From NCBI GenBank assembly GCA_023014365.1, contig JAEBUN010000003.1, positions 1,922,001 to 1,986,000 of the forward strand: DNA of 64,000 nt, in the 5' to 3' direction. Both the position numbers and the translations under genes were made by a program. Shown here piece after piece: positions 37,063 to 52,707 of this stretch. This DNA is from Lepiota brunneoincarnata. Lineage: Eukaryota > Basidiomycota > Agaricomycetes > Agaricales > Agaricaceae. The number at the start of each line of letters is the position of its first letter. The first letter of the stretch is position 1. Under the pieces are notes generated by a model, which worked only from the letters and a program-made list of their open reading frames with translations, searched no databases and was not told the origin of the DNA.

Positions 37063-39882
37063 ATGTACACACCGCTCAATGTCGGGCTGTCTGGCGAAAA
37101 ACCTTTCACAGACTACTCGCGGTGGAGGCTAATTGTGACCGACGGGGGCGGACACGTATGGCGTTTCCTTAGGACTGACGAGGAATGCAAAGCGTTACCC
37201 CAAAACACGGTGGACAAGTACTGGCTTGGGATGGACACTGTGAGTGCAACGCCTGTCGTCTTGCGCGTGACTCCACCAACATATATTTTAGGGTCTCCCG
37301 GATCTGCCACCTGCGAGAGATGCGTATGAAGCTGCAAAGAATGGCTACGAGTTTTACAAGCACCTCCAGTCGGATGACGGTCACTGGGCCGGAGAGTATG
37401 GCGGCCCTATGTTTCTCCTTCCCGGTCTTGTCATTGGTTCCTACATCTCCGGCATGACCTTCACAAAAGAAGAGCGTCTCGAGATGATTCGCTATTTGTT
37501 CAACAGAGCCCACAAGGAGGATGGTGGCTGGGGCATGTAAGTCTAGCATTACTCCTTTGAGAGCAATCACCTACTTTTCCCTATGATAGCCATATCGAGG
37601 GTGTGTCAACCTGCTTTGGAACAGGACTTAATTATGTTGCACTGCGGATCTTGGGAGCCGACGCCGACCACCCCGTCTGTGTCAAGGCGCGCGCTTGTCT
37701 GCACAAACTTGGTATGTCGGTACGACTCTCATTCCCATATGAATGTACTTAAAAAGAACAATTAATAGGTGGTGCTGCTGCCATCCCTGCGTGGGGAAAG
37801 TTTTGGCTGTCACTCTTGAACGTTTATGATTGGGAAGGCAACAATCCAGTTCCTCCCGAACTGTGGTACGTATGCCGCTCGGTAACGTCGATACAGTGGT
37901 CCTGATTAATCTCGAGGCTCCTACCGGACTGGCTTCCATTCCACCCTCACAAATGGTGGATACACACTCGGACAGTCTATGTGCCCATGAGCTATCTGTA
38001 TGGTGTTAGGTACAAATTCCCCGAAAATGACCTCGTTTTGGCCCTACGTCAGGTACATCACTGCGGCTCTGAACTCGATTTTTTTGGATTAACCATTTAT
38101 TTTAAGGAGCTGTATACCCAAGACTACCACTCCATCTATTGGCCTGACCAGCGTAACAATGTCTGCAAAGTTGATTTATACGCGCCGCACACCAAGCTAT
38201 TCGATGCGATCAACGTCGTTCTTGGAGCCTACTGAGCATTGTAACCTGCCACCTCTTCGTGCTGCTGCCGTCAAATGCGCCTACAAGCTCATTGTCTATG
38301 AGGACGAAAATACTGGATACCAAACTCTCGCTCCCGTCTCCAAAATGTTCAACCTCGTTGCTCGCGCCCATGCCGAAGGTCCTGAGAGTGAGGCGTACAA
38401 GATGCATGACATTAAGCGCCAAGACTTCATGTGGCTGGGTGAAGACGGAATGAGGATGTGTGGCACCAATGGAAGTCAGCTCTGGGATATCGGGTTTATT
38501 ACTCAAGCTCTCGTTGAGACTGGTCTGGCGGGGCTAGAGGAGAACAGGGAAAGCCTGATTAAGGCTCTGCACTGGCTGGATAACGGGCAAATCCGCGACA
38601 ATCCTAAGCACTACCATACCAGCTATCGGCACACTACAAAAGGCGCATGGGGTTTCAGGTATGAAGTTGAGTTGTTTTCACGTCACGTTAGCTGACGCGT
38701 TTTGCGTAAGCACCAAAGAACAGGGTTATACTGTCAGTGACTTGCACAGGCGAAGGTCTGAAAGCATGCATGTACTTGCAGCACTACGTCGAGTGGGTGA
38801 TTCGCCTTTGCACCCCGGCTTGCTATCTTACAGACCCCCGAGCTTTACCCCTAAACTCATTTCGGATCGTCGAATGTTCGACGCAGTCGATGTCCTTTTA
38901 ACCATGCAAAACCCCGGAGGTGGATACGCCAGCTACGAACCCATTAGGGGGCCAAAATGGCTTGAATGGTTGAACGCTGCCGAGGTTTTCGGTAAGTAGC
39001 TGCGGAAATCTGAGCTAGTTGACAGGCATCTACATTTGTGATTTACACAGGCAATATCATGATTGAATACCCCTACCCCGAATGCACAACCTCCGTCATT
39101 ACCTCCCTCGCCATTTTCCGCAAACTGTACCCCGACTACCGAAGCAGGGATATTGAGTGAGTTCCTTCCCAGCAATTTAGTCCTCGTGGCTGACAAGACA
39201 CAGGCGCACAGTTCGAGAAGCTATTAAATACCTTCACAACGCACAACAACCCGAGGGGGGTTGGCTAGGTTCTTGGGGCATCTGCTTTACTTATGCCACA
39301 CAATTTGCATTGGAATCCCTTTCCCTTGTAGGCGAAACTTATGAAACGAGCGAATATTCGCGAAGAGCGTGTGAGTTCTTAATCAGCAAACAACGTGCAG
39401 ATGGTGGATGGGGTGAGAGCTACGAGGTGCGACGTCTCGTTCTAGTCCCAGGCACTCGGTCATTCTCAGCCATTTCAGTCCTGCGAACAGAGCGTGTGGG
39501 TGGAACACGAGAATACCCAAGTCGTGCAAACATGTTGGGCTGTCATGGCCCTCATGTATGCTAGATACCCATATCCGGAACCCATCGAACGCGGTGTACG
39601 CCTCGTCATGTCTCGCCAGCTTCCTGTACGTTTTCAAAACTCTGATTATCCTGGTGCACAAACGTACCCCCTTGATAGAATGGCTCGTGGCCACAAGAAG
39701 CGATCGAAGGCATCTTTAACAAGACTTGTGCCATTTCCTATCCCAACTTCAAATTCTCGTTCCCAATTTGGATGCTTGGAAAGGCGCATGGATACCTGAA
39801 GGACTTGAAGGCAAAGAACAGTATGCCGAATGGGAAGGCTGACGAACTAATGAATGGGAGAGTCAGTGAGGCCTCCCGTTGA
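37063..39882 (+). CDS. ERG7: lanosterol synthase (oxidosqualene cyclase)
   Basis: Cyclises 2,3-oxidosqualene to lanosterol in ergosterol synthesis; ER or lipid-droplet bound. ATG at 37063; the start of the fold is [22 protein letters not shown] repeats are visible: [60 protein letters not shown] and [17 protein letters not shown] long stretch around YECTTSV-like [18 protein letters not shown] is conserved. About ten short introns. In the catalytic DCTAE motif the DNA reads GAC, then one extra T, then TGC ACA GGC GAA (38739-38754), so the frame is broken exactly there. The Asp is present, Ala is Gly (DCTGE). Frame is regained if one T at 38742/38743 is ignored and the 41-base intron after VE is spliced. 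All other exons are intact, so a sequence error is likelier than a dead gene. Confidence 0.93.
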
Positions 39883-40030
39883 TTATACCCACAGTAAGGT
39901 ATTATTTGTGTATTTAAGTAATTTGTATTTCGATGCCGAGAGGAAACGTATGTCAATAAATTGCCGGTCACAAACCCTAACCCCGAAATTTCATTCTGTT
40001 CCCCGTCCCAACTCACTGCTATCGCTTCAG

Positions 40031-41688
40031 ATGCAGTGCATTCTCCGCCCAAAGATACCATGGACAACATCAACTAGAAGCCCTTTGCTTAGGCGTCCGT
40101 CTTACTTTGATACAATATGTCGGACTAGGCTCCGGTTCATCAACACTGAGAGACGGAAACCTCAGGCAGAAATCCCCTCCTTTCGCAAAAATGTTGCGTC
40201 CGAAATACAACCGGAAGTTTTCACAGCGAAGGTAGGGCGACCGGGAGCCGGGAAGCAAATATTAGTGCGTTTATCGAGGTATAATGCCCGAAGGATATGG
40301 TTCACTGAACACCAACTCGTATAACAGTTTGTTGCGTTTGGGACATTGTTCGCCTTCGGCTACGCTGCATCACGGACGAATATCGAGACTGAATACTGGA
40401 AGAAGAAGCTCTCCACCGTATCGCACTCGTGGGGCTTTTCAACAGTCACAAGTCTTGACCTCGAGAGGGCTCAGCGAGCCGAGTTTGTCAGAGTGCGATA
40501 TGTTCCGCTATTCTGAGTCCTCCTCCAAGCCTGACCCATATCAATCTGGTGCAGAAAGTCCGCGAATCGTTTGGGTATGTCAATCTCAAAATGCAAGAGC
40601 TCCCGGGGATAGTGAGACCTTGGGCGTCCGGTGGTCTCGTTGCTGTGTTACAGCCCTGGGTGGACGCGTCGGAGGGGAAACGACTATGCTGGAAGTTGTG
40701 TATGCTAAACGCCGCCGTCTGGGCAGCATGGAAAATTCCCTCGGTGGCGGCCCGCCATGACGGTACGGTTTATGCACAATCCGCTGTCGGGACTTTCGTT
40801 CACACTCTTGACGAGTATGTTCAGGTGAGTTTCTGAATACTATGCCTCAGGATACACGACTTGAACTAACTGCTTCCCAGTCACCGGGGTCTGTTGCACC
40901 TTGCATTCAATTGCTTGGCGTTGGAGGGATTTGGTGAGGATCGCCATGCTGCTGCATACTGGTGGATGAAGGGCTCATATCGTTTTGGGCAATAGGCTCA
41001 GCAGCGTACTACTTCCTCGTGAAGGACCAAAAGAATCAACAGCCACCCATGCTCGAATCAACTGCCTCGTTCCACTTCCTCTCGTTCTTCATTTCTGGTG
41101 AGTGTTTTGCTGAACTACTTAGTCAACACACACGAGCTTTGTCCTCGTTTAGCTGGTCTCTTCGCCGGCCTTGTCTCGCATATCGCTGCAACAAAGTTCC
41201 GCTACCCTCGCCTTGTAGCCCAATTCGCCTCTCAAGCACATAACTCCAAGAAGGTTGATACCTGGGCTGCAGCGGTGTCAGGCATCCTCCAACGCAGCCA
41301 CCACAACAGTAGCAAAGAAAACCACTTCAAGATATCCTGCCGAGCCTGGGCGCCTCTGGGGCAATTTATGCTTCCGTAATCGTGACGGCGTTGGCTTTCC
41401 CCGATTCCCAGATCGCGTTGTTCATACCCCCGTCATATCCGATCAATATCCAGTGGGGAGTGGGAGGGTTAGTAGCATTGGACATGATCGGCATTTTGCG
41501 AGGGTGGCGGTACGCAGTTTGCTTTCCTGTCCATCACAGGAGTTCCTGACTTTGTACTGCGCAGAATCTTCGATCACTGGGCACACCTAGGAGGTGCAGC
41601 ATTCGGTGCAGCTTACTACGCATATGGATCCCAGATCTGGCAATCGTTCAGACGTGCACTAGAGTTCGAAGTGCCAGAGGAGAGGTGA
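40031..41688 (+). CDS. PCP1: mitochondrial rhomboid protease (Pcp1/PARL type)
   Basis: Inner-membrane serine protease that cleaves Mgm1/OPA1 and similar targets. ATG at 40031 gives MQCILRPKIPWTTSTRSPLL, a basic mitochondrial lead. A first membrane segment follows an intron (FVAFGTLFAFGYAASRTNIE). Then KVRESFGYVNLKMQELPGIV, NAAVWAAW, and the rhomboid core RFMHNPLSGLSFTLLTSMFS, HRGLLHLAFNCLALEGFG, GSAAYYFLVK. The catalytic Ser is in SLGASGAIYASVIVTALAF, and the His in FDHWAHLGGAAFGAAYYAYG. The stop is at 41688. Between AAW and RFMHNPLSG the frame slips by one: AAAA at 40732-40735 instead of AAA. The change of frame near 40930-40985 is explained by an intron from GGTGAG to CAATAG, not by a fault. 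The join near 41260-41320 was not fixed. Confidence 0.88.
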
Positions 41689-42069
41689 AAGATCTGTTGG
41701 GAGACTACATACCCACCTTCAGCAGTGTATCAATACCATTATAATTGTAGAGCACATCCTATTGACACCCCTCTCAACCAGACAAGTGGGTCTTCTCAGA
41801 AAACAGAAGTCTGTATCATTCCTTTTATGACAGGGAGTCGAGTGAGTCAAGCCCATGTCACCCCACACAGGGTAACACAGAACCGAAACACCAGACACTG
41901 AATGCTGACCAATACCATTCGCCGATACTCGCATTGACAGGTTCAAATTGCTTCTAGTAATGCATTCAAGGCATCCTAGTGGCTAATAGTACACAAGGAG
42001 GAAGTCCTCGAAGTTTAAGTGATATGGCATAGGACCGAAGAGAGAAGAGTCCGCGAGGCATTCTCCCCA
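41689..42069. other. intergenic between convergent genes
   Basis: 3' ends of the rhomboid gene (plus) and the USP7-like gene (minus) meet here. Nothing recognised. Confidence 0.5.
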
Positions 42070-45420
<3,351 letters not shown>

Positions 45421-45775
45421 CTGGACTAATGAGTGGGAGGATGGTCAGCAGATGGAATCACGATAATGCCCACGCCCTCTTACTGATGCGAGGTTGGCTA
45501 CAATATCCATTAGAGGGACAGTTTCTGTTTACAAGTCATGTCAGTAAGCACGCCATAAAGGATGCAATGTGGCGAACCTTCCAGATAGACCGAACTACGT
45601 CAAGGCACAGGGATTACTGGTGAATGCTGCGGCAGATGGTATCACCACCAGCTATCAACGCGATTTGGAGTCCAGCATGTCACAGAGATTCGTATCACAG
45701 ACTGCCGATGAGGTGTACTAGGAGAATTACATGACAAATCCAATGTAATCGCGCAAGGCACTCGACCCCCTGGTC

Positions 45776-47198
45776 ATGTTCTACTATATCTCTTTCCTCC
45801 GTCCGCCTCCCACGCAAATTGCACCTACAGGAACGGTGTCAATAACGCCCCAGATATCAAACGACCTAAGAACTGAGCCGTGGCAGGGCTCTCAAGATAT
45901 TTATTATTCTTGGACACCATATGTCCAGTCTTCTTCCACTTTGTCACCACCGCTCTCTCCCACCTTCAACCCCAGAACAACTAGACCGGTCAAATTGACG
46001 ACATACCGTCATGCATCCGCGTACAAGGAAATCCCAGTTCCAGCGCCACCAGGTGCCCGCGACGGCGAGCATTGGCAATTGATCCTCTCCTCATTTGCAC
46101 AATTTATACCTTTAGGCAACCCGAACTATGTGATCGATACGCGTGAACCCGACATTGGGCTCCTACCGTTTCCATTTATTTCCATGCCGATCCTGTTTTC
46201 CGCGAAGGGGCTGGGGTCAGGTGCAAAGAAACAGGAGAGGATCGAACGGATATATAGAATCGCTCGCTTCACTGGAGAGACCGGGTGCACCGAAACAGCG
46301 GAGCTTTGCGATCTGAAATTCACGGAACAAACATCTTTCGATCTGGATAAGGTCAGAACGATCGCTGTACATCTTATCTCGGTGACCAACACTAAACATA
46401 GAAAATATGGGATAGTGGTATTGGGCTCAGTTCTTGGCTCGTAGAGTTTCAGATGCTGGATTCAAGCCAAAGGAGCGGTCATCTAAACACACTGTGGAAC
46501 ACCATCTTCTCAAAAAGGCGTCGTCGCATAGTTGAACTCGGTCAGAGCAGCTGGATCCCACACTCATAACAGGGGGGTTTGACACTTGACTAGGTGCTGG
46601 CACTGGAATCGTCTCCATAATAGTTTCCTCCTTACGTTCTCGGCTCAATACAGCCGAGAGTGAGGGTGATAAAATAATCGCGACAGATCTTGGTGAGAAC
46701 ACCTTCCTGGGTTGGGTGTTTCCAACCTCCGACTAATATGGGTGCTGCACGTAACCAGACACAGCTATCCCTCTGCTGGAGCACAACATATCCTCCAATG
46801 CCCATCTATACCCACACAATGCACCAGCGGCAGGTGTCCTCGTCTGGGAGGATGAAAGCCTTCCTGAAAACATCATGGCTCTTGGTGGCGTTGACGTTAT
46901 ATTGTAAGTCTCAATACCTTCCCATTGTCCTAAAGCATGCTGATGTGTTCTGCTTCGTAGAATGTCAGATGTCACATATAACACATCCTCTTTCCCCGCC
47001 CTAATTCGGACTGTTGCGAGGCTAATGCGACTGGGAGATAAGCCCCCAATGATTCTTCTCGGATATAAGGAGCGAGACAGAGCCGAGCGGGACATGTGGG
47101 AGATGATGGAATATATTGGGTTTCGTCTCGAAAAAGTCGGAGAACGGCGGGGGGCGGCTGAACCTGCTGTGGAAATTTGGCTTGGCCATTTTCTTTAA
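45776..47198 (+). CDS. METTL21-type protein-lysine methyltransferase (Methyltransf_16)
   Basis: SAM-dependent methyltransferase of the seven-strand family that methylates lysines of translation factors and chaperones. ATG at 45776. An N-terminal region ends TSFDLDK, then MLDSSQRSGHLNTLWN after an intron, matching the W/L-D-S-S motif. The SAM site is RRRIVELGAGTGIVSIIVSS; motif II is DKIIATDL then DTAIPLLEHNISSNA. The catalytic region has VLVWEDESLPENI, GVDVILMSDVTYNTSSFPAL and ILLGYKERDRAERDMWEMME, ending AVEIWLGHFL. Introns are near 46350-46452, 46543-46591, 46690-46767 and 46903-46960. The N-terminal 150 residues are Pro/Ser-rich and less conserved. Confidence 0.85.
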
Positions 47199-47470
47199 GT
47201 GTCCCCGGCATCCATGTAGAAAGGCACTTTAGGATTGATAGCACTAGATGTAGGCCCATCTCCAAGTCGTGTTTCGGAAGTAATTTGGGTCCGTAAATGT
47301 ACCACACAGTTCAGTGTCTCCCGGGGAATTCAGGGGGTGCGAAGGTTAAGTTTACAACGCACATCAATTCTTTCTAGAGATGGTAGCAAACAGAAACAGG
47401 AGCTGGGAATTAGTGTAGGCAAGGCTAGTCAAGTTGAAACGGCAAGGAATTCATTATTGACTCGCGCACG

Positions 47471-49230
47471 TCACTGCTCGTCGTCGTCGTCGTCGTCGTC
47501 CTCTTCGTCGTCGTCCAAGGGTATGAATCTTCTTCCCTCCCGCTAGGTCATGTGAACTTTTGGAGCAGCTTCGGGGTTGGATGAGACACATACCGGTGGG
47601 GAGCGCCGATCTCTCGACCTGTTGCCCGGTACGAACGCCTGTCCCATCACCATAGTCATTCGTCTGCCCAAGACAGATTCAGTGCCGCGTTGTTGGTGTG
47701 CATGATCGTTCACTGTCGGTGCCGACAGGTTCTGTTGCGTTCTAACGGGCAGAATCCCGCTGGCTTGTGTGAGAGCTGATGGGGGTTGGGGTACTGGGGG
47801 TTGTTGGTGGGATATTTGATTAGTGACGTCAACCTGTCGGGAAGGGTTTCGGGATATGGTTTGAGCCCCTACATTGTTCTGGGCGGGTGTGTTGGAAAAA
47901 TGGGCCGTGTTGTTGGTTTGCCTCGCAACTGGAGTGAGTGTTCTTAAATGTGGGATAGCGGCCAAATTGGACAGAGAGGTATTTTGTGAGCGGGTGTTTG
48001 TGGCAGGGGTAGGAACGCCAGGGATGTGCGGTGATATCATCTGTTGTATAGGTGCAGAGGTGCGACTGGTTAATAATGTAGTACGCGAAGCAAAAGGCGA
48101 ACACCGAGCAGTGCCCGCACGCAAGAGACTTGGAGTGGTGCTACCGGAGCCCTGTGTTGCCTCATGCTGGGGAGGGACGAGCCCTGAGTGGAGCCTTGTG
48201 ACTTCGGGTTTCAACCTCCAAGTCCTATTGTCCGGAGTGGCCAGACCTCGTGAGATCTCCGGGACTCCTCCACTCGCACCATTGGTGCTATTGGCTTGGT
48301 TCTGTGCACTAGCCAAGTCCGGTGTGCCAGTCCGGATCTTCTTCAAGGGATTGGAACAATGCGTGTACTGTGGGGAGGGTGAGTCCTCGTTCAACCGGTC
48401 AGATAAACGCCTTTTCCGCGCAGGAGTCCTAGAAAGGGCACGCGGGTGGGCGGAAGAACCAATGGGAAGATCCTTTTGAAATGCAGTAATGCTAGAAGAG
48501 ACGTTTGTCGCAACTTCTTGTATGCATGCCTTTAGTGAGTCTATTTGCGAGGGGATAGTCTGGACGAGAGGCAAGAGTGGTAAGATGGCAGCTAGCAGGG
48601 CATTTTGTTGGTCCTGGATACTCTTCAGTGTTTGAGATTGAGTCTCAATCGCTTGGCAGTGTGTTTGATTAAACTAGGGGTTTTGATGAGAAACAAATTT
48701 GTTTTCGCGGGTAATGTACCATGTGCAGGGCATCAAGACGTTGGTTAAGACCTTCGACGCGCAGCTCCAACTTATCCTGGAATGTGAGCACCTGGTTTTC
48801 TTGGGAAGGTCGCCCGACTGCTTTCTGTATCTCTGTCTGACTGCGGTTGACTATAAGTTATCTGTGAGTATGCTGCATATAGCTTGCTGCAGGACGTACC
48901 GAGGTCGATCATATCGTTGGTGAGCGTGTCCCGATCTTTTTCGAATAGCATTCCGATAGTCTTGAGCTGCTGTGTTGCGTCGTGCATACTCTTAAGCATG
49001 CCATCTGCACGCCCAGAGAACTGTTCCAGGCGTGCTTGTGTGTCATACAGTAATATCCGGGTTGATGTAGCGTTTCGATCCTGAGGCGCTAAAGGTGGTG
49101 GTGGTATTTGCAAGTTCCTTGGAGATGGCCCAAGCCTGTCCTTCTTTAGAACCTGAGCCCAGAGTGCCTCCGTAGGAGATCTTCGAGGACTAGAGCCAGG
49201 CTGAGAGGAGTCGAGTGTGATGGAGGACAT
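47471..49230 (-). CDS. hypothetical coiled-coil protein with poly-Asp tail
   Basis: ATG at 49230 gives MSSITLDSSQPGSSPRRSPT. The first exon encodes RNATSTRILLYDTQARLEQF and LKTIGMLFEKDRDTLTNDMI, a helical stretch. Further helices read VLTFQDKLELRVEGLNQRLD and SQTLKSIQDQQNALLAAILP. After this comes about 300 residues rich in Ser, Thr, Pro, Gln and Asn with basic patches (PARKRRLSDRL, NPLKKIRTG). The last exon, joined by an intron near 47532-47582, gives RRFIPLDDDEE and seven Asp encoded by a GAC repeat. The gene is divergent from BRN1 across 93 bases with two ACGCGT boxes. The layout (N-terminal coiled coil, disordered tail) resembles meiotic or chromosome-axis accessory proteins such as Mer2, but I saw no decisive signature. 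Confidence 0.6.
47474..47512. repeat. GTC/GAC trinucleotide repeat in coding sequence
   Basis: A run of (CGT)n on the plus strand, with one TCC/TCT interruption, encodes the Asp/Glu-rich C-terminal tail of the coiled-coil protein on the minus strand. Such runs vary easily in length. Confidence 0.7.
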
Positions 49231-49323
49231 CAAACGCGTGTGTAACGCATCACGGTCACATTACGCGTCTCAAGATTGCGGTCACGTGCGCCAAGCGACC
49301 TTTGTTGTGGACCAGGTTTAACG
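49231..49323. promoter_or_regulatory. shared promoter of coiled-coil gene and BRN1 with two MCB boxes and CACGTG
   Basis: Only 93 bases separate the two start codons. They contain ACGCGT at 49234-49239 and 49263-49268 and CACGTG at 49283-49288. ACGCGT is the MBF-bound MCB element of G1/S genes, which fits a condensin subunit. Confidence 0.5.
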
Positions 49324-52203
49324 ATGCCGCCTCCGCGTCGAGTCCGCATCCAAGATGAGCCTACCGACGAGGTAGACTCCGACCAGGATACAGAACCGGA
49401 GATACAGAAACCCCAGAGAAGTAACCTCAAGAAACGGCTCAGTGAGGTTCACCATCCAGATGCTGATGGATCCTTCAATTCAGATCCGACTCGTGTTCCC
49501 CTCAAGTCCGTCAACCTCAACGACGATGCCGCAGAAAAACGGAGGAGGCGTAAAAGCACAAAGCTTACCGTAATTGACGACTTGACGCTCTCTGGACCAC
49601 TCGGGGAGGGCAGTGGCGACCAGGAAAATCTCGAGCCATCGCGTACGGGCAGGCAGAAGCAGCAAATCAACACAGTGACCCCACCTGCGGAAATGAATGT
49701 GCCTCTGGATGTAATGAGCTCAAATTTCGAAGAGTGGATGAAGATGGCTACCGATAATGTATGTCATCCCTGATGTTTTCCCGAGCCGTCTCATAGTCGA
49801 CTTGGACTAGAAAATCAATGCTACCAACTCTTGGAACTTTGCTCTTATTGATTATTTCCACGATATGTCACTCCTCAGGAATAATGACGACAATTCCATC
49901 AACTTTCAACGCGCCTCGTGTACCCTGGACGGCTGTGTCAAGATCTGGACAAGCCGAGTCGATAGTGTTGGAACGGAAACAGGAAAACTCCTCAGTAATC
50001 TTGCTAGCGAGGGTCGTGAAGACGATGAAAACGAAGAGAACTCGGACAATCCTGATGCAGATCCAACACAAGCGAAGAAAAAGAAGGCCCATCGGCCAGC
50101 TGCAACCCTCGCGAAGGACCCCTCCCAACTCCGGAGCAAGAAGCTAGACCTGGAGTTCAGCGTTGATCCCCTGTTCAAAAAAACATGTTCCGACTTTGAT
50201 GAAGGAGGTGCTCAAGGCCTCTTGATGAACCACCTCAGCCTGGGCACAGGCAGCGACGCGCTGAGAATTATTTTCGACGCCAGTGATTCCAAGCGGAAGA
50301 TGGAGGAAGAAGAGGAGGTGGAGGAGGAGCCTGCCTTTGAAATAAATCTAAGCTATCTGCGCGGTCGGTGGCATTGCCCAGTTTTTCTCCTGGAGGAACC
50401 TGTCTTGATAATCAGCTTACAGACCATTTTCTACCCGACCTAACGGCAATCGAAGAAATGGAGATTGCACCATCTCTGGCTGGCTTCGAATTTACCCAAA
50501 ACTCATTCTCACTGCATAATGCGACATACCTTGGCAATTTCGGCGACGATGACGACGACGACGACGCTGGAGCTCCCACATTTGACGTGGATGGTGACTC
50601 TGGAGGTGCCCCCGTTGAAGATTTTTTCAGCGGTCCCGATGCTATCAACGAGGATTATGGCGGAGGGATGGGTGGAGACGACTATGGCGGGGATATCAAC
50701 TCAGCTGGCCCTGGAGGCGATGACGGTGGTGTTCCGTCTGGCCCCTACGTGCCTTTCGACCCACGCAAAGTGCCCAATGAACGTGATTTGGTCATGGCGA
50801 TGGCGGACGCCGATGAAAATGGCGCTCTTGACTATTTTGATAAGAATTTCATGAAAAACTGGGCTGGTCCTGAGCATTGGAAGCTACGCAAGATCATTCG
50901 GAAGCGTACGTCCTAGTTTCTTCAGCTTCGTTGCCCACACCCTGATCGCGCCTTACAGCCGAGGGTGATGCCAACGCGGCCAAAGCAAAAAGCAAAAAAG
51001 AGAAGAAGGAAGCGCTGACGATTGATTTCTTCAAACCCCTCGACAAAGACCTCAAAGAACTGAGCAAAGAGCTTTTTGCCCCTGTGGGCAAGGGGCAAAG
51101 TATCAGCTTGCCTGGCGTCGGTGCAACGGCGAAGAAAGGCAGGAAGAAGGCCAACGACAAGAAGAGCGACCATAGACTACCTGACGATATGCACTTTTCA
51201 AGTCGACAGCTTGTCAGATTGTTCTTGAAGCCCAAATTTGAGGTTTATACTCTTCAACTTATTGGAATAGCACGGGGTTGACCTGAGTTTGCAGCTCAGG
51301 ATGCGCGGCCGGAAGGTCAAAATCAACGAGAATGGCGATGGCGAGGTGGATGTCAACTTCTGGGCACAGGCTGCTGTTGATCAAGCCAATGATCGCCGGG
51401 CTGAGGAAGATGGTGAGGAAGGTAAGCTGATTGCTCCAAACGTTCAAGTTTCTCACCTCTGCTCACTAACACGGACCTGTGCACATAGACGGTGGTGTTA
51501 ATGTTCCCTTCAATACACAGTTCTTCCAGGACGATTATGATGACGGTCCCGGGTTCGACGACGATGGTGGATATGACGGCATGGCACCTGATATTGATGC
51601 CGACGCCGGAGAGCAGGATCTCTTGGCACAAACTGCAAATCAGACACGGCGTGTTCGCCCACAGGCAGTCAATTATGCCAAGAGGGCAAAGAGGGTTGAC
51701 GTGAGGAAGTTGAAGGAAAACATCTGGAAAGGATTGGATATTGTTGTATCACACAAGGAATGTAAAGAGGAGGAGGAGGAGGAGGAGATGGTGGTAAGTC
51801 GTCGCCTTTACCTGTCATTGCAGCGCCTTACAATTATTTAATCTATGCTAGGATGTCGATGAGGACCAGCCAGCTACTGATCCTTCAGAAGCACGTCAGT
51901 TTAGCCAAGTCATCACCGGCTTGCAGAAGACGTATCCGAGGGACAAGATGGAGGAGATCAGCACGAGCTTCTGCTTCATCTGCTTGTTGCATTTGGCGAA
52001 CGAGCAAGGTCTCAAACTTGAGTCCTCGGTGAAGGAGGAAGATGAGTTGGTAATGGAAGAGGATGAGGTCGTAGAGCAGAAAGCTGGAGACATCTGGGAT
52101 ATCAAGGTCAGTATTTTTGATCCCTGCGCCTTCAATCCGACCACTGATCTAGTTGTGTTCCATGCAGATTTATCGAGACCCTACGGCCACACCGGCGGCG
52201 TGA
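49324..52203 (+). CDS. BRN1: condensin subunit Brn1/CAP-H (kleisin)
   Basis: Kleisin that closes the Smc2-Smc4 ring for chromosome condensation. ATG at 49324 gives MPPPRRVRIQDEPTDEVDSD, with acidic and basic stretches. The barren domain begins NVPLDVMSSNFEEWMKMATD and, after an intron, NSWNFALIDYFHDMSLLR. Then INFQRASCTLDGCVKIWTSR, DLEFSVDPLFKKTCSDFDEG, ALRIIFDAS and FEINLSYLR, joined by an intron (about 50366-50424) to DHFLPDLTAIEEMEIAPSLA. A Gly/Asp-rich middle (50530-50720) precedes PFDPRKVPNERDLVMAMADA and LDYFDKNFMKNWAGPEHWKL. The C-terminal winged helix has LPDDMHFSSRQLVRLFLKPK and, at the end, FCFICLLHLANEQGLKLE and DIWDIKIYRDPTATPAA. The stop TGA is at 52201-52203. About seven introns. 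Confidence 0.94.
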
Positions 52204-52707
52204 CTAACGCCCACTTTCTTCCCTGGACTCGGACAGGATTGTTATATCGCATTGTTCTTCTTTCCAATATTTAAGGCCGATCTTGTACACTACTTCGTCT
52301 CACGGTATCGTTTGTCCTAGTGTACAGCTATTTTAAACTCTCGCAATGTTGTACGCTTTCGTAGAGATAGACTAGTCCCTCACGCACTTGCTGGGTCACA
52401 TCATCTCAGTGGAGAATTGTATCGTTTAATCCGGTAAGGATACAAGCTATGTTAGAAATACACCAGGGGATACAACGGGTCACGAAGAACTATCGCTACA
52501 GGTTATAAGGGAGATGATGAGAAACAGGGTATAAAGGAAGTTCCGCAGAGAACAAGATTAAACAAGGCACGATACAGAAGGGTCGTATCTAGAAAAACCA
52601 AGCACCATCGCACGAGGAAAGGAAAAAAAAATACAACACACGGCTTGTGGCAGATGGAGATGGGGGGGGGGGGGGGCTGGGGGTATCTGAGGGGTAACAA
52701 GGGAAGC
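52204..52707. other. intergenic between convergent genes, with a G15 run
   Basis: 3' sides of BRN1 and the next minus-strand gene. A run of 15 G occupies 52662-52676. Nothing else recognised. Confidence 0.5.
52662..52676. repeat. homopolymer of 15 G
   Basis: Fifteen consecutive G in the 3' flank of the small hypothetical gene. The true length is likely uncertain, as such runs are hard to sequence. Confidence 0.7.

Noticed and set aside
40925..40990. Apparent frame change and stop after FNCLALEGF in the rhomboid gene
   Set aside because: A GT...AG intron (gtgagg to caatag) removes the stop and joins EGF to GSAAYYFLVK in frame.
47874..48479. 201-codon plus-strand frame
   Set aside because: Antisense to the Ser/Thr/Pro-rich part of the coiled-coil gene, with no motif.
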